A stretch of DNA of 64,000 nt from Gnetum montanum. Taxonomy: Eukaryota; Streptophyta; Gnetopsida; Gnetales; Gnetaceae. The stretch is from positions 2,627 to 66,626 of the forward strand of contig MNCI01029622.1 of NCBI GenBank assembly GCA_015680685.1. The letters are read 5' to 3'. The stretch's first letter is position 1. Every line of letters starts with the position of its first letter. Position numbers and translations under genes: made by a program. Shown piece by piece: positions 44,369-56,604 of this stretch. A model generated the notes under the pieces. The model was given only the letters and a program-made list of their open reading frames with translations. It searched no databases and was not told the origin of the DNA.

Positions 44369-46563
44369 CTGCTCAAGCGACCCCACTAGTGGGAGCCACT
44401 CCTACAACACCTCTAGTGGGACTAGTTGATGCACCAATGGCACCTCCAATGATGGCTGCTTCAGCAACCCCACAAGCAATCTAATTCATGCAACCTCTCA
44501 TAACACCTCCAGGATTGAATCAAGCCTTTCAACTTATCCAGCCCATCATAGACAAAGTTAAGTGGCTTAAAGTGGCTAGTTCTAAAATAGTCCAATTAAT
44601 GGACTTTTAAGATGATGACCCAATCAGCCCAGTTGTTCCTCCACTTACATTGCCCCATGGGGTGCAACTTCCCCAATTTACAAAATACAATAGAGAGGGT
44701 GATCTGAATGTCCACCTAGTTAGCTTCAGATCTAAATCCTTGTTATTACAACCATGGCCACATGCTATCATTCATGTTTTTTCCATGTCATTGACTAGCA
44801 AGGCTTTGAATTGGTATCTCACACTTCCTCACGCATCAATTGTAATGTTAGAAAAATTGTTGAGCCATTTTGTGACTTGCTTCAAGTATAACTTGAAGTT
44901 GAAAGTCACCCTAGATCAACTTATGAACATTAAATAAGAACCATTAGAACCTGTTCAAAAATTTATACAACGCTGGAGCGCTACTGTAAGTGAAATCCGT
45001 GAATCAATCGTCGAATCCCATCTACTTGCTATATTTAAAGGGGTTGTCAATGATTTCATCAAATCTAAGTTATATTACCTAGCACCACATTTCCTTAGTC
45101 AATATTTTGCGCAAACAAAAATTATACAAGACACAACAAAAGTGAGTAAAGACCTAGCTTATGTAACTTACAAAAATGCATACACGAAGAAAGAGAAAGA
45201 AAAAGGAAAGGCCACCGTGGCCGCTGTGGCCAATGAAACTAAGCCCAACAACAAACAACTTTCCAAAGCACCTAAAACCACAACCACTGCTACCAAAGCA
45301 TCAAGCTCTAGTAACACAGGGGTTAGCCAACCTACAGCATCGATGGCCATAACACAAACTATGCCAAGGCCAAATTTTGAGCATAAGGATCATTCCAAAT
45401 ATACTCCATTGCCAATTAAGTTATTGGAGCTATTGGTCCAACTCTTGAATGCTGGGCACATTCAGTTTAAGAAAATGTCAATAGAGGCTCGTAAGCAGCA
45501 CAAGAGATATTGTGAAATCCTTCACGACCCCTCTATAGCCACACCTAATGAGCCTCCTATGCCTAAAAATTTTAGGCTTGAACGATTCTACAACTACAAC
45601 CAATTGTGCAGTCATGATACCGACTATTGTCTAGCATTAAAAGATGACGTTTAATTAATGATCAATAAAGGCAAGTTGATCCTTGATGAGAGCAGTCCTG
45701 TCTAGCCTGAACATAAGTTGATGAATGTCTATAAAGATCCATTGAATGCTAATAGTCTAGGTTACACTATTAATTCCATCAACATTGACGATAGCGAAGA
45801 ATCACAACATGAGCCATTTGTGGTTTATGTGCCTCCCCATGATGCTAAAGTTCTAGTACCAACAAGGTCGCAAACCCCTTTTGTCATTAATGTCTCTCCA
45901 TAGACATTTGTTACACCCTTTATACTTAAAACTACACCACATGCCACTGCAACAACTCAAGCACCTTTCATTATCAAGGTGTCAAAGCATGCAAATTCCT
46001 CGACTACCCAAAGTCTAGTGGTGGGAACGACATCATAGCCTTCTCATCCAAGGAAACGTGAGGAACACTTAGTAGATAAGTTGGCTAGAAAATGCACTAC
46101 ATTGGGCCCCCCAAAGCCCATCCCTTTTTCGGTAGTTCCTATGACCTCGTCATCAAAAGTCACTAGCATCGACACACACATGCAACCATCGCCCCTTGAT
46201 CCAAGAAAATCTATTGTTCAATCCAAAGCCACTCCTCCTCGGAAGATTCGTCTTTTAGGCCATATAGAAGAAGCAAAAACTGGCAAACAACTAGACAATG
46301 AATAGGACTTCCTAGATACTCTTTCACAGGTTAGGCAAGCTTTGAAACAAAAAAATATAACCCTAATCTTGTATGATTTAATAATGACTTCTGTAGCACA
46401 CCACAAGGATTTAGTCCATATGTTAGCATTTATCCCCATCAGTGAGAACATGCCAGCCGAGGAGAGAGCCATCCATGCTATTATGCTTCCATCTACAGAG
46501 GTAGAATCTTGACCAACTCATCTGGGTTTTCATGACAAAGCCATCAAAGTTGACCTTGAGAAG
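44369..46563 (+). pseudogene. gag: gag, element D, 5' part removed by insertion of B
   Basis: Opens in an Ala/Pro/Thr-rich stretch, then IIDKVKWLKVASSKIVQLMDF, DDDPISPVVPPLTLP, KYNREGDLNVHLVSFRS, SLTSKALNWYLTLP and FKYNLKLKVTLDQLMNIK (capsid core). A Lys/Thr-rich linker follows, with a zinc-knuckle-like NYNQLCSHDTDYC that has lost its first Cys. The spacer (QVRQALKQKNITLILYDLIM) leads to protease. Stops at about 44480, 44607, 44936, 45652 and 45703. Confidence 0.86.
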
Positions 46564-47220
46564 GGTCAAGTAACAACTACCCCCATGTTTATAACAATCC
46601 ATGTAGGTTAGTACAAAATTCGTAGAGTGCATGTCGATGATGAAGCTACAACTAATGTGATCCCATTCCCCGTTGTTGACAAGTTGGGCCTAGTGGATCA
46701 AATTAAGCCCACAGAAACTTCTTGTTTAAAGTCATTCAACAAGGAACGTGTCATGGTTAAAGGAATTGTTATGATTGATTTTGTGGTAGGGGACCAATTT
46801 CCCACCAATGCAAAATTTATCATGGTATAGGAGATGCCCAAATTTAACTTGATCTTGGGAAGATCATGGTTAGCCTAGTTAAGGGCTATCTCCTCACCTA
46901 TACACCAAGAAATCCACCTACCCTATGTGGGTGGAGAGGTGGTGATCTTCGGTGATGAAGTAGCCCCTCGAGCTATAAACAATATAAACGTAGAGTAAGG
47001 GTTGAAGATAGAAATCTTCGAAGATGTATCACCTACCCATACTGAAATCCCAAGTTTGGCAAATGAGCTAGTCAAAACCACCAACTTACATGAAGAAACC
47101 ACATGGGCTGAATTGCCCTTTCAAATGGTAGATGATAGCTTGGGGAAATATCACCTCAACTCTTCTTAGCCATATGCCTTGCCTAACCCACATCGAGTTA
47201 GGAAACAATTACATGATTAA
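46564..47220 (+). pseudogene. pro: Aspartic protease domain, element D
   Basis: VHVDDEATTNVIPFPVVDKLGL has lost the Gly-Ala of the active site (DDGA to DDEA). Later motifs CLKSFNKERVMVKGIVMIDF and FNLILGRSWLA are kept. The conserved end PYALPNPHRVRKQLHD closes with TAA at 47220. A TAG falls before EMPKFNLI. Confidence 0.86.
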
Positions 47221-47364
47221 GATCTACCTCCTACTCTATTTCCATGAATTTTTTGCTTTAACACTTTTGTTTATATAGTATCAAGTTGCATTATGTTCAC
47301 CATTTGCATTATGTTCACTGCTTGCATTATGATCGCTACTTGTATTAGTTATATCAAACTGACT

Positions 47365-47510
47365 CGGAATGGCCTTAAACTATCGCCCAGCCCGAAGTGA
47401 CCTTAAACTATCACATGGCTTGCCAAGGCCTAAAATTGGCAACCCACCCTCCATAGCAATGGCCCAAAATGGCCCTAAACTAGCATATGGCCCGAAATGG
47501 CCTAAAACTA
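47365..47510 (+). repeat. Hairpin array 1, element D
   Basis: Five units with GGCC- or GGTC-like stems and TTAAACTATC, CTAAACTAGC or CTAAAACTAG tails. Decayed compared with A. Confidence 0.72.
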
Positions 47511-47542
47511 GAGCATGGGGCCCTTAAGAGGCCCAAGCACAT

Positions 47543-47545
<3 letters not shown>

Positions 47546-47578
<33 letters not shown>
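47546..47578. repeat. (AT)n microsatellite
   Basis: About 16 uninterrupted AT units between array 1 and the end of the antisense gene. Confidence 0.95.
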
Positions 47579-47580
<2 letters not shown>

Positions 47581-47749
47581 ATATTAACCAAAGAAAATAA
47601 GATAAGCATCTCATGTGTCATTAAATTGCAAATATATAATCCAAATTTGAGTCCATACTTAAGAGTGGCAACATTGCCTCATAATAAGGGGTTATAATTC
47701 AAAGAAGCAAAGAAATGTTTTCAACAAGCTATGGGTCTTCGCTAGTGTC

Positions 47750-48710
47750 TTTGTCTGCTACACCACTAGGTCCCACATCCTCATGTGAATCCTACATGAA
47801 TCAAACATAAAGTAATACATCAATGTGTGGGAAAGGGTAATGCATAAGGCTCTCAACAAACAAACTACAATAAAGTAAAGCTCGGGTACTTGAGATGGGC
47901 CTGCATCCATCTCCAGAGGTATTTTTTCAAGGCCAGACACTAGGCATCACAAAATCTCTTCCTTCGTTAAGTTGGGCCAATCATTGTCCCCTAGATCAAC
48001 ACTGGCTACAATCTTTCCTTTTTCTACAGCTGTCTAGGTAGGTGGCCCTGGGGAAAAGGTGGTAGTAGTGGTCTCCCCAAAAGGCAAGGTCACCTCTCTC
48101 TTGGGAGATTTACTCACCACTACCTATTTTGCAAATTTTTTATAGGCCTGACTAGTTCCAATTACGTCAAGAAATAACTCACGAGTATGAAATTCTATAG
48201 CTACATCCCTATACCTCTGGCAATATGCGGCACATTCTATCTTATACATGTGTTTATGATTTTTTTGTGCCTACCCCCACTCATATACTTTGGCACTATA
48301 ATCCTTCTAATCTTGATTTTTCTAGGCCAATAGATCCATTTGAGAACATTGTTCAATCATTTCCAAGGTAGTCTCATTCTTGGCTCATACAGCTAACTAA
48401 TATCTAGCATAATCGATTACGGTCATACGCCAACTACCATCTAAACTATCATGGGCCATTAAGAACTCATTCCTTGACCACAAATCTTCCAGCTCAATGG
48501 CTTGACTTACTTTCTCCTTCTCAAGCTTTTGGACCCATTTCTAGAGGTCTTCGTTAATGCATCTACACTCCCATAGGGATCGTGCCGAGTATAGCACACA
48601 TTTTATTGCCTCCTTGTATACATCACGAGGCACCTTGGTTACCTCTAGAGGGAGTTCAGGCACAACGTTGACTTCAACCACCTGTCTTGGATCCCACTTA
48701 AGTTAAGAAG
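47750..48710 (-). pseudogene. Coiled-coil segment of D's antisense gene
   Basis: Opens at the conserved LKWDPR-type start near 48700, continues through the conserved Arg/Lys/Glu-rich helix, and ends near the conserved EMDAGPSQ before the last intron. Several stops. Confidence 0.62.
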
Positions 48711-49393
48711 TTGTTATACCACGAATGAGAAAGCATCAATTATAAGATGATGGCAAAAATAGAATCACATAGAGAGAAAATGTTATAGTTTAAATGCACC
48801 TATCTCAGGGTTCATTTGCCTTAAACTATCAATCATATCATCTTATACCCCTTTCTTAAAGGTAAATTTATCTAGGGTCTCTATCCATGGCTATAGGTGA
48901 AAGGAAGAGGAAGATTCAGGAGCCTTAGTAGTAGTGTCTACTGCACAACAAAGCATGTTAGCATTGTGAAGAAGAGGAAAAGGAAAGTGAGCAGTAACAT
49001 AAATGACAATGCAAAGCTCCTACCCAGCAAACCCTCAGGGGTGAGAGTAGGGGGATCATCCATCAACATACTGTCAAACAAATCATGAAACTTACAAGCC
49101 TCAAACTGTAGCCCCTCTTCCTCCAACTGACTTAAAAGTGTAGCAGCATCTTCAACCGTCATGTGTGCCTTAGGTTCTGGGGTATAGTCTATAAAAGATT
49201 CCTCTGTAGCCAGGGCCTCCTCCTTTGTAGTAGGGGCCTCCTCCTCTTCTTCCATAGCAAGAGCCTCAACCTTAGGAGTGAGAACCTCTTCTTCATCTAT
49301 GAAACATAAGCTAATGTTAAGATGCTACCCCAACATGTGCATAAAAAAAAAGACAAAAGAGAAATGAGCAAGACAGCCAAAGAATACTCACCA

Positions 49394-50446
49394 AAAATCA
49401 TAGATCACACATTACGAACTTTGATTTGTAATCTTTTACCCCTTTCTTCGCTTATACATGGAGGCTCTTCAATAGGATGAGGCTTCTTAAGTTGTAGCTT
49501 TGACTTTACCGTTTCTGCAATAAGGTGTGCCCTCCTCATCAGGTTACCCATGTTAGTGGGGGGGGGGGGGGGGGCNAGCTGTCTTGTGCATGAAAAGATG
49601 GTCCTACCTGATCTTTTGTCGTTATTGAAAAGGACTCCTCGATGGCTTCCAAAGGGTCCTAAGATCGGGTAGTATGAAATACTTGGTGGATCCATGGTTT
49701 GGAGATTGGGGTACGATCCTGTAACACCCAATTTCCATTCTCCTAGACCACCAAAAATTTGGAAAACTGTCTTAAACAAGCTATGAAAAAGGTAAAATGC
49801 ACATTGAAATGGGTATCAAGCTTGTCATGGAGCTTAACCATTTCAGCCCGCAAGTCTTCAAAAAGATACTTGGCCTAATTGTAATGAGCCCCCTCTTCCT
49901 TGATCTCCCTCATAATCCAGGCCTACTTTACTATGAGAATTTTCCCTTGGGAAAGTAACTTGGGGAAAGCACGAGCCTGGAAGATAGGGTAAATCTTATG
50001 AGCTACCTCTAATTTAATTTTCTGCATGTAAATTCCCTTGTGATCTTTGCTGGTCCCCAGTCATTCTTCTATGTCCCCTTAATGGTTTACATCTTTGCTA
50101 GTTTTCTCCCCCATAGGTAAACCATTAGAGGGAATGTTGAAGAGATCTAAAAAAATGTTGTTCATGATCTCAAGTACCACCTGCACATTATGGACTCGTG
50201 TGTGAAAGTGGTTGGTGCTTTCTGTAAAAGAACTGACAAGGGTAAGCATTTTCACAGCTAGAATGCTTGGATTTACTACCAAAAAGAGGTCCATGAGCCC
50301 AGCCTCTTGGACCTTCTAAACAATGGTGACTAGAGCTCCATTGTACAGCCAAAATTGTGACTCATCAACTTCACCATACTTAAAGAAGAAGTTAGTTTCG
50401 TTACGACCTAAGGTGATTACTATAACTTCTTTGGACTTAGCTGCCA
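49394..50446 (-). pseudogene. Exon 4 of D's antisense gene, unrecognised domain
   Basis: Acceptor TGATTATTGCAG, then VAAKSKEVIVITLGRNET, FFKYGEVDESQFWLYNGA, LMDLFLVVNPSILAVKMLTL and FLDLFNIPSNGLP, with stops. It aligns through its length with A (5961-4976). A 19-G run with an undetermined base lies inside (49558-49578). Confidence 0.72.
49558..49578. other. 19-base G run with undetermined base
   Basis: A run of 19 G at 49558-49576, then C and one N at 49578. This is probably a sequencing or assembly weak point rather than biology. Confidence 0.8.
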
Positions 50447-50547
50447 CTGCAATAATCAAGAATAAAATCAACAGAAAAAGTGCAACAATAAAACTAATCA
50501 ATTGATTAATCAAGAGCATATGAAAACACATGTAGAACCTAACTCAC

Positions 50548-50832
50548 CTGGTGTGAATGGCGTAGGGAATGGTGGTATTTTCACTAGAACTTCCTCCATG
50601 GTAGGTACTCTATGAGATGCCCACGCACCATCCAACCATCCAAGTTTCTCAAACTTTAGATAGAACTTAGAGTACTTGGTTGGATAAGTCCTAAAGTCGG
50701 TCCCAAGTTGTTCTATAACACCGACATGCACGTTCTTGGTAGAAGAGAACTCTTGTAAGGCTATTTCAGCCAGGGCCAACGCCCCCTCTTTATCATGAAG
50801 ACCATCCTTGTCAATTACAAATTTGGCAATAC
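50548..50832 (-). pseudogene. Exon 3 of D's antisense gene
   Basis: Bounded by TTCTAG acceptor and GTGAGT donor; open throughout (IAKFVIDKDGLHDKEGALAL ... KFEKLGWLDGAWASHR ... FPTPFTP). C's exon 3 has DGICIKDDGLALIRTALEAF and ARGWLDKDW at the same places. No family recognised. Confidence 0.72.
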
Positions 50833-50909
50833 CTAGAACACAATAAGCATCCCAACTATACAAGATAAATGATATAACACTTCTAAGTATCTTCACAGGA
50901 CTCACCTAC

Positions 50910-51312
50910 CAGCACAGTAAACAATTCCATATGGGTTCTAGAAGAAGGTGTCCAAATGATGAGCAACAAACAATGTGTTGTACTTGTGGTGGCACTTGAA
51001 TTCAGGCATGGCCCAAACCTAAGATAAGAGTCTCAAGCCTTTTGGATGCCAACTTGAGCCCCCTACCCCTTCACCTTCACCTAAGATAACGTTTCAACTA
51101 GGACACCTGCAGTCTCGGCTGACAAGTGTGACCATACCATCACACTAAAGTGACGAAGGAGGAACTCTAAGAATTTTCATGTGCCTTCTTAAAACCAGAC
51201 CACCTGGTCCCTTACTCATGCATGGGAAGGGGGAACATTAGCTACAGGAGCACTTAGGCAACATGGAACACCTACCAGCTCGATCATGATCAAGATTGGT
51301 TTCAAAATAACC
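50910..51312 (-). pseudogene. FCP1-like (HAD phosphatase-type) exon of D's antisense gene
   Basis: Motif order as in C and A: PILIMIELVGV (catalytic strand, Asp replaced by Glu), VVWF.EGT.KFLEFLLRHFSVMVWS, then a region with stops, then YNTLFVAHHLDTFF and NPYGIVYCAG at the 3' end. The donor GTAGGTGAG follows directly. Three copies with the same replaced residues point to an old loss of the phosphatase site. Confidence 0.55.
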
Positions 51313-52577
51313 CTGCGTGTCATGACAAAAAAACGTTAGTTTACAATTAAGGCACTTTGTGAGGAAAAGACTTTTAAAAAATGTTTTTTCAAATGTCAGT
51401 TACGCTACTGTATAGCATAGCAGCCCCTTGTATTCAAATTTTGCTAAGTATGAGACATTGCATCCATAGCACTATTGAGAAAACCAAAATTTTTTCCAAG
51501 TATTTGTCCCACTTTCATAACTTGTTAGGTAGCATAACAATTATAACATCCCACATAGCGTAGTGGTTGCATCATGTGCAGCGTAGCAGGTACACTCCAT
51601 GTAGCATAGCGGCTACATCATGTGCAACGTAATGGCTACACCCCGTGTAGCGTCGCAACATAGCAGGTACACCCCATGCAACATAGCAACTGCATCATGC
51701 GCAACATAACGGCTACGCCTCGTGTAGCATAGCAGCACAACAACTATGCCCCACGTAGTGTAATGCCTACGTCACATGTGATGTAGCAGCATAGCGTAAC
51801 AAATACCAAAAACATGACATAGCCTGTCAGTCATGCTATCAAAGGCGACATGGCCTAAAGAAAAAACACACAACATTTGCAAAGCCCCAACCCTATTCCA
51901 CCGTGTGAAACGCAACAAAAGCAAACAACACCCACCCCATGCATGCTACGCTACCTAGAATGTGTGCTACGCCACACAGAATGTTTCAAACCCTCCAAAA
52001 AAATGATATGTCACCCCAATCACAACAACAGTGGCCATGGTAGCAACGCAATGTCCATGGCTACAGTTGCGATGGCACTAGTAATGACCATGATGACTGC
52101 CGCAAACGCAGCGACATCAGCCATAGTGTAGCGATCGTGGTGGCTACCATGGCCAAGAGCGGCAACAACCACAGCGTAGTAGCCATAGCAACCATAGCCA
52201 CTAGGGTGTGGTGACCATGACAAAGAAAATTACAATTATAGCCCCATTTAATAGAGTGCCTCAGAAAAAAAGAAAAAAAAACAAAGAGAGCAAAGCATAA
52301 CATGAACAAAGGTAGCATAGCAACTTATCGAGAAAATGGTGTCTCTTATCATTCCTCAATGCATGCTCTAGGGAGACTCCACAAAGTTTGCTCCCCTTTG
52401 TCCACATTGGCAAGACCTGATGTCTACACTCACTCCTATGCACCATTGCCTTGATGTCACACTTGGGCCTGTCAGTGGTTACATTGCAACTGCTACGCTC
52501 TCTCTCTCTGAATCATGCTACGCTCTGGGCTATTAGCTCTAACTATGAAAATGATAGGTTTACCATGGATAAACCCC

Positions 52578-52585
52578 TATTTATA
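52578..52585 (-). promoter_or_regulatory. TATA box of D's antisense gene
   Basis: TATAAATA on the minus strand, followed by GGGG, 132 bp before the ATG at 52446. Confidence 0.62.
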
Positions 52586-52784
52586 GCCTTCAGGGTTACA
52601 AGACATGTTACTTTTTTGGGATGTCCCATGTCCCGCATGTAATGCAGGACACTCCATGTCTCGCACGTAACACAGAACATCCCATGTCCTCTGCATAACA
52701 TGGGACACCCCATGTCCCCTACAATGTAGCGCATAAATGTCCCAAAAAAACAAAATATTTTTTTCCCTTATTTCAAAATTTTAA

Positions 52785-53045
52785 GCCTAGTGACGGTCTG
52801 CTATAACCTTAAACTAGCAATTTTGGAGTTCCCTTTACATTATAATCATAGTGATGGTCTGCTAGGACCTTAAACTAGCAATTTTGAAATATAGTTTTGC
52901 ACAATGATAGTCTACTAAGACCTTAAATTGGCAATTTTGAAAATTTTTTTGCATGGCCACGGTCTGCTAAGACCTTAAACTGGCAATTTTGTAGTATAGT
53001 TTTGCATGGTCACAATTTGCTAAAGCCTTAAACTGCCAATTTTGT
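52785..53045 (+). repeat. Hairpin array 2, element D
   Basis: Five regular units of about 55-60 bp, each GGTC (or a variant), loop TGCTAN, GACC, TTAAACTAGC, AATTTTG. The spacing is the most even of all arrays. Confidence 0.85.
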
Positions 53046-53119
53046 AACATTGCATAATTACCTTGCATACATTTCACTTCATGTTGCTGTGTTAAGCAGG
53101 TATCACTTGACTCTATGTA

Positions 53120-53154
53120 TTTTTCTTATTTTTTTAGGAGTTCTTGGAGAAATG
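53120..53154 (+). promoter_or_regulatory. Conserved 3' splice site before RT, element D
   Basis: A long T-rich tract ending TTTTTTTAG (AG at 53136-53137), then GAGTTCTTGGAGAA and the ATG at 53152. Confidence 0.68.
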
Positions 53155-54830
53155 GCTACGCATGTTGATCTCGATTTGCCCTTAATTCTAATAGGACCCC
53201 ATGGTAGGTTCATGAGACGCTTGAATGTAGAGCTAGTAGACTTCGAACCATCCCCTTGTGACACCAACATAGCATCCTTAGAAACATCCCTAGACTGGCC
53301 CAAACATCTGGTCCAAGCCTTAGACTTAGAAGCTGGTGATGTAACTGAGGACCCCCTTATCAAAATCCCCATGACTACATCCAGGGGCAAGGTGAGAATG
53401 TTAAAGGTTAGCTTCCTATTGGAGCCATAGGTTTAACAAGATATCTCTAAAGTCATTAATGATAATGTCAAAGTGTTTTCATGGTCATATGAAGATATGT
53501 TGGGCTTAGACCCATGCACCATACAACAAAATATCATCCTAGATTCACGTGCCAAAGTGGTCAAACAAGAAGCTCACAAGATTAAACCAGAGATTGCCTT
53601 AGCCATGCATGATAAGATCACCAAACTTTATCAAGCAGGGTTCATCTAGGCAGTTAATTATGTGGACTGGGTATCAAACATCGTAGTCGTCCCTAAGAAA
53701 ACTAGGGGTATACGAATTTGTATAGACTTCCAGGATTTGAATAAAGAAACTATTAATGACAACTTTCCATTGCCTAGTATCGACCAACTTGTTGATACTA
53801 CAGCTGGACACGTCTTACTATCCTTCATGGATGGATTCTTAGGCTACAATCAAATCCACATAAACCTAAAACATCAACTAGTCACTACCTTCATGACCCC
53901 TTAGGGAACCTTCTATTACACAATGATGCCCTTCGGGCTAAAAAATGCTAGAGCAACGTATCAAAGGGTAATGACTTATATTTTTACTGACTATCTTTTG
54001 GAAAGGCTAAATGATTATGTGGATGATATAGCCATTAAATCTAAAAAATCTCTCGATCATGCAAATGACCTAAACCTAGTCCTTCAATGTTGCCATAGGC
54101 ATGACCTCCACCTCAATCCAAAAAATGTGTCTTCAAAGTCAAAATTGGACGCATGTTAGGTTTTTTAGTATCAAAAACAAGGATACATGTAGACCCTGAT
54201 AAAGTTAAAGCTATTGTTAACTTAGCACCACCTACAAACCTTAAGGAGTTACATGGGTTGCAAGGTAGGATACAATTCATACGAAGGTTTATCGCAAGGC
54301 TAAAAAATAAATTGCATTCAATGCAACACTTGCTTAAAAAAGGAATTAACTTTGAATGGAAAAATCAATGCCAGGAAGCCTTTGATAACTTAAAGAAGGA
54401 GCTTGTTCATCTTCCCATTGTTTACCCTCCACAGAGAGATAAGCCTTATTACATTTATCTTGCCACTTTAGACACATCTATTGCCACTTTGCTCTACCAA
54501 AAGAGAGGTGATGGTTCTGAAATTCCTATCTACTACCTGAGTCATGTGCTGATAGCTTACGAAGCAAAATACAATGATGTAAAAAAAATTGGCTTGCTTT
54601 AGTATTCATGCTTAAAAAATGGAGGCACTATTTATTTCGTAGTTAGGTAAACATCATCTACAAAAATATCATACTCAAGGCTATTACAATCAATATATAT
54701 GAAAGTAGTAAGATAGCTCGATGGAAAGCTATAACTATAAAATTTGACCTACATTACATAGTGCAGTCATCTACAAAGGGTCAAGCGATAGCCACATAAC
54801 TTACGACCTCACCCACTAATGACCAAGCAA
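53152..54830 (+). pseudogene. pol: Reverse transcriptase and RNase H, element D
   Basis: Start MATHVDLDLPLILIGPHGRF, matching B's MATHHDLSSPLALTGPYGEL. RT motifs: IDFQDLNKETINDNFPLPSID, LLSFMDGFLGYNQI, MMPFGLKNARATYQRVM and NDYVDDIAIKSKKS with the catalytic YVDD. RNase H: FYIYLATLDTSIATLLYQ-like segment and YYLSHVLIAYEAKYNDVK. TAG stops at 53649 and 53902 and a frameshift near 54130 are visible. Confidence 0.9.
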
Positions 54831-55430
54831 TAATAGAACCTGAATTACTAGATGAGCACGTTAGTAGTGTAAGCCAAGTACTTGTAGATTTTGAAGCTAT
54901 TCTACATGTTGATGGTGCCTCAACTACATAAGGTGGTAGTTCCACTGCTATTCTCACATTTTCCTCTAGAGAGATTCAACCTTTCGCATATCACTTCATG
55001 TTTCTTTGCACAAACAATGTAGCAGAATATGAGGGTCTCCTTAGGGGTATTCTAGCAGCTCAAGAGTTGGGGATCCAAAACTTAGCAATTAGGGGTTATT
55101 CATAATTAGTCATTAACCAAGTTACAGAAGTCTATGCTTGTAAGGCACAACATTTACAACCTTACTGTGATCTGGCCAAATACTTACTAAAGTGGTTTGC
55201 AACCCTAGACGTGCAATCTGTACCCTACAATGAAAATACTATAGCCGATGTGTTAGCCACGTTAGCTCTAAGCGTGTCACCACACATGTTTGTCAACTTG
55301 CTTGCCTCAATAGTAAAATGTACTGACCCCATCTGTAAGTGTGTCATATAACCAAGAATGATATGATAATGTTAAAACATACCTCCAACATGGTGAACCC
55401 CCACACAGCCTAACACCCACCCAAAAGGAT
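54831..55430 (+). pseudogene. Second (archaeal-type) RNase H domain, element D
   Basis: VDGAST, NNVAEYEGLLRGILAAQ, then GYS.LVINQVTEVYACKAQH (the catalytic Asp of GDS changed to Tyr, Gln changed to a stop), NTIADVLATLALS. A decayed but unmistakable aRH. Confidence 0.84.
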
Positions 55431-56597
55431 GCAGTATGAAAACAAGCATGGCAATATGTCCTCATAGGAAACGGTGCTCTATGTCGACGATCTTATGATG
55501 GGATATTATTGGCTTGCGTTAGTGGGGATGAAGCATGAAAAATTATTGATCAAGTCCACGAGGGACTGTGTGGAGGGCACATAGCTCCCAGGGCTATGGC
55601 AGCAAAAATTAGGCATCTAGGCTACTACTGGCCTTACATGGAACGTGATTGCATTGCTAAGGTAAGGACATGCGATGTATGTCAATGTCATGAGACCCTC
55701 ATACACGTATCTCCTACTAAGTTACATACCATACAAATCACATGGCCTTTCCAATTTTGGGGACTAGACATTATAGGGCCCACACCTACATCTTCTATAG
55801 GGCATAGTTTCATCATTACTGCAACTGAGTACTTCACGAAGTAGGGAGAATCCATTCCCCTTAGGAAGACCACATACCAACAAATTTGCAAATTCATCTT
55901 GGACAATATAGTGACATGATTTGGCCTTCCTATGACTATTGTTACAGACAACGGGCCCTAATTCAATAGCACAGAAACTAGAGCCTTTTGCAAAAGCCTT
56001 AGTATCAAACATTCTTTCTCATTGCCATATTATTCCCAAGCAAACTGCCAAGAAAAAGCCACTAATAAAGCCATTATCAACCTTTTGAAAAAGATGCTCA
56101 GTAGTAGCAAGTAGTGATGGCATGAGCACCTCCTCTACATGCTTTAGGCTTATCGCACAACATGCAGGACAGCTACAAGTAAGACCCCATATAGTTTTGT
56201 ATATAGATCTAAAGTAGTGTTACCTCTTGAATTGTAGGTCCCATAACTTCGAATGATCCTCTTGAACTTTATGGATGAGGTTTAAAACAATGAGTTAAGA
56301 ATCATTGATCTTGACTCTGCAGAAGAAGAGTGCATCCAAATGCTTAACCGCATCGAGTGCTATCAGGACAAGCAATGACAAAAATACTATTGCAATCTAC
56401 ACCAACATCTAATCAAAAAAGGGGATCTAGTCCTCAAGGTCATTCATGAGCTTGTGAAAAAATTTGCAGCCAACTAGGAAGGCCCCTTTTTGGTCACAAA
56501 ACCATATGAGAATGGGGCATTCAAACTAGCTGACTTAGATGGCAACGAGTTCCCAAATCTTGTCAATCATTTGTACCTAAAACCCTACTACACCTAA
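55431..56597 (+). pseudogene. int: Integrase, element D, catalytic Glu position reads Lys
   Basis: H2C2: GLCGGHIAPRAMAAKIRHLGYYW and CDVCQCH. Core: WGLDIIGP and VTDNGP (both Asp kept). The third position is AAA Lys at 56055-56057 in CQEKATNK; C has GQAEVTNK. The C-terminal part (NGAFKLADLDGNEFPNL) ends KPYYT and TAA at 56597. Stops at about 55842, 55917 and 55960 and further frame breaks. Confidence 0.88.
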
Positions 56598-56604
56598 CAT
56601 GCAA

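Larger units (their letters stand above)
47729..52446 (-). pseudogene. Antisense spliced gene of element D
   Basis: The leader ATG is at 52446. The frame then shifts, but a second frame gives LANVDKGEQTLW, the counterpart of A's LAKVNEAKKTLV. Three exons join cleanly by canonical GT-AG introns: exon 2 (51312-50910), a 77-nt intron, exon 3 (50832-50548), a 101-nt intron, exon 4 (50446 on). Both junctions keep the frame (CA-G-IAKF and TP-V-AAKS). Exon 4 ends near 49394. An acidic Glu/Thr/Ala linker (about 48960-49300) and a coiled-coil region (48710-47750) follow. The gene ends with a short acidic tail (SHEDVGPSGVADKDTSEDP) at 47729. This copy gives the best evidence that the antisense unit is a spliced gene. 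Confidence 0.76.

Noticed and set aside
47546-47578. AT repeat as a replication origin or promoter
   Set aside because: It is a plain microsatellite absent from the other three copies.
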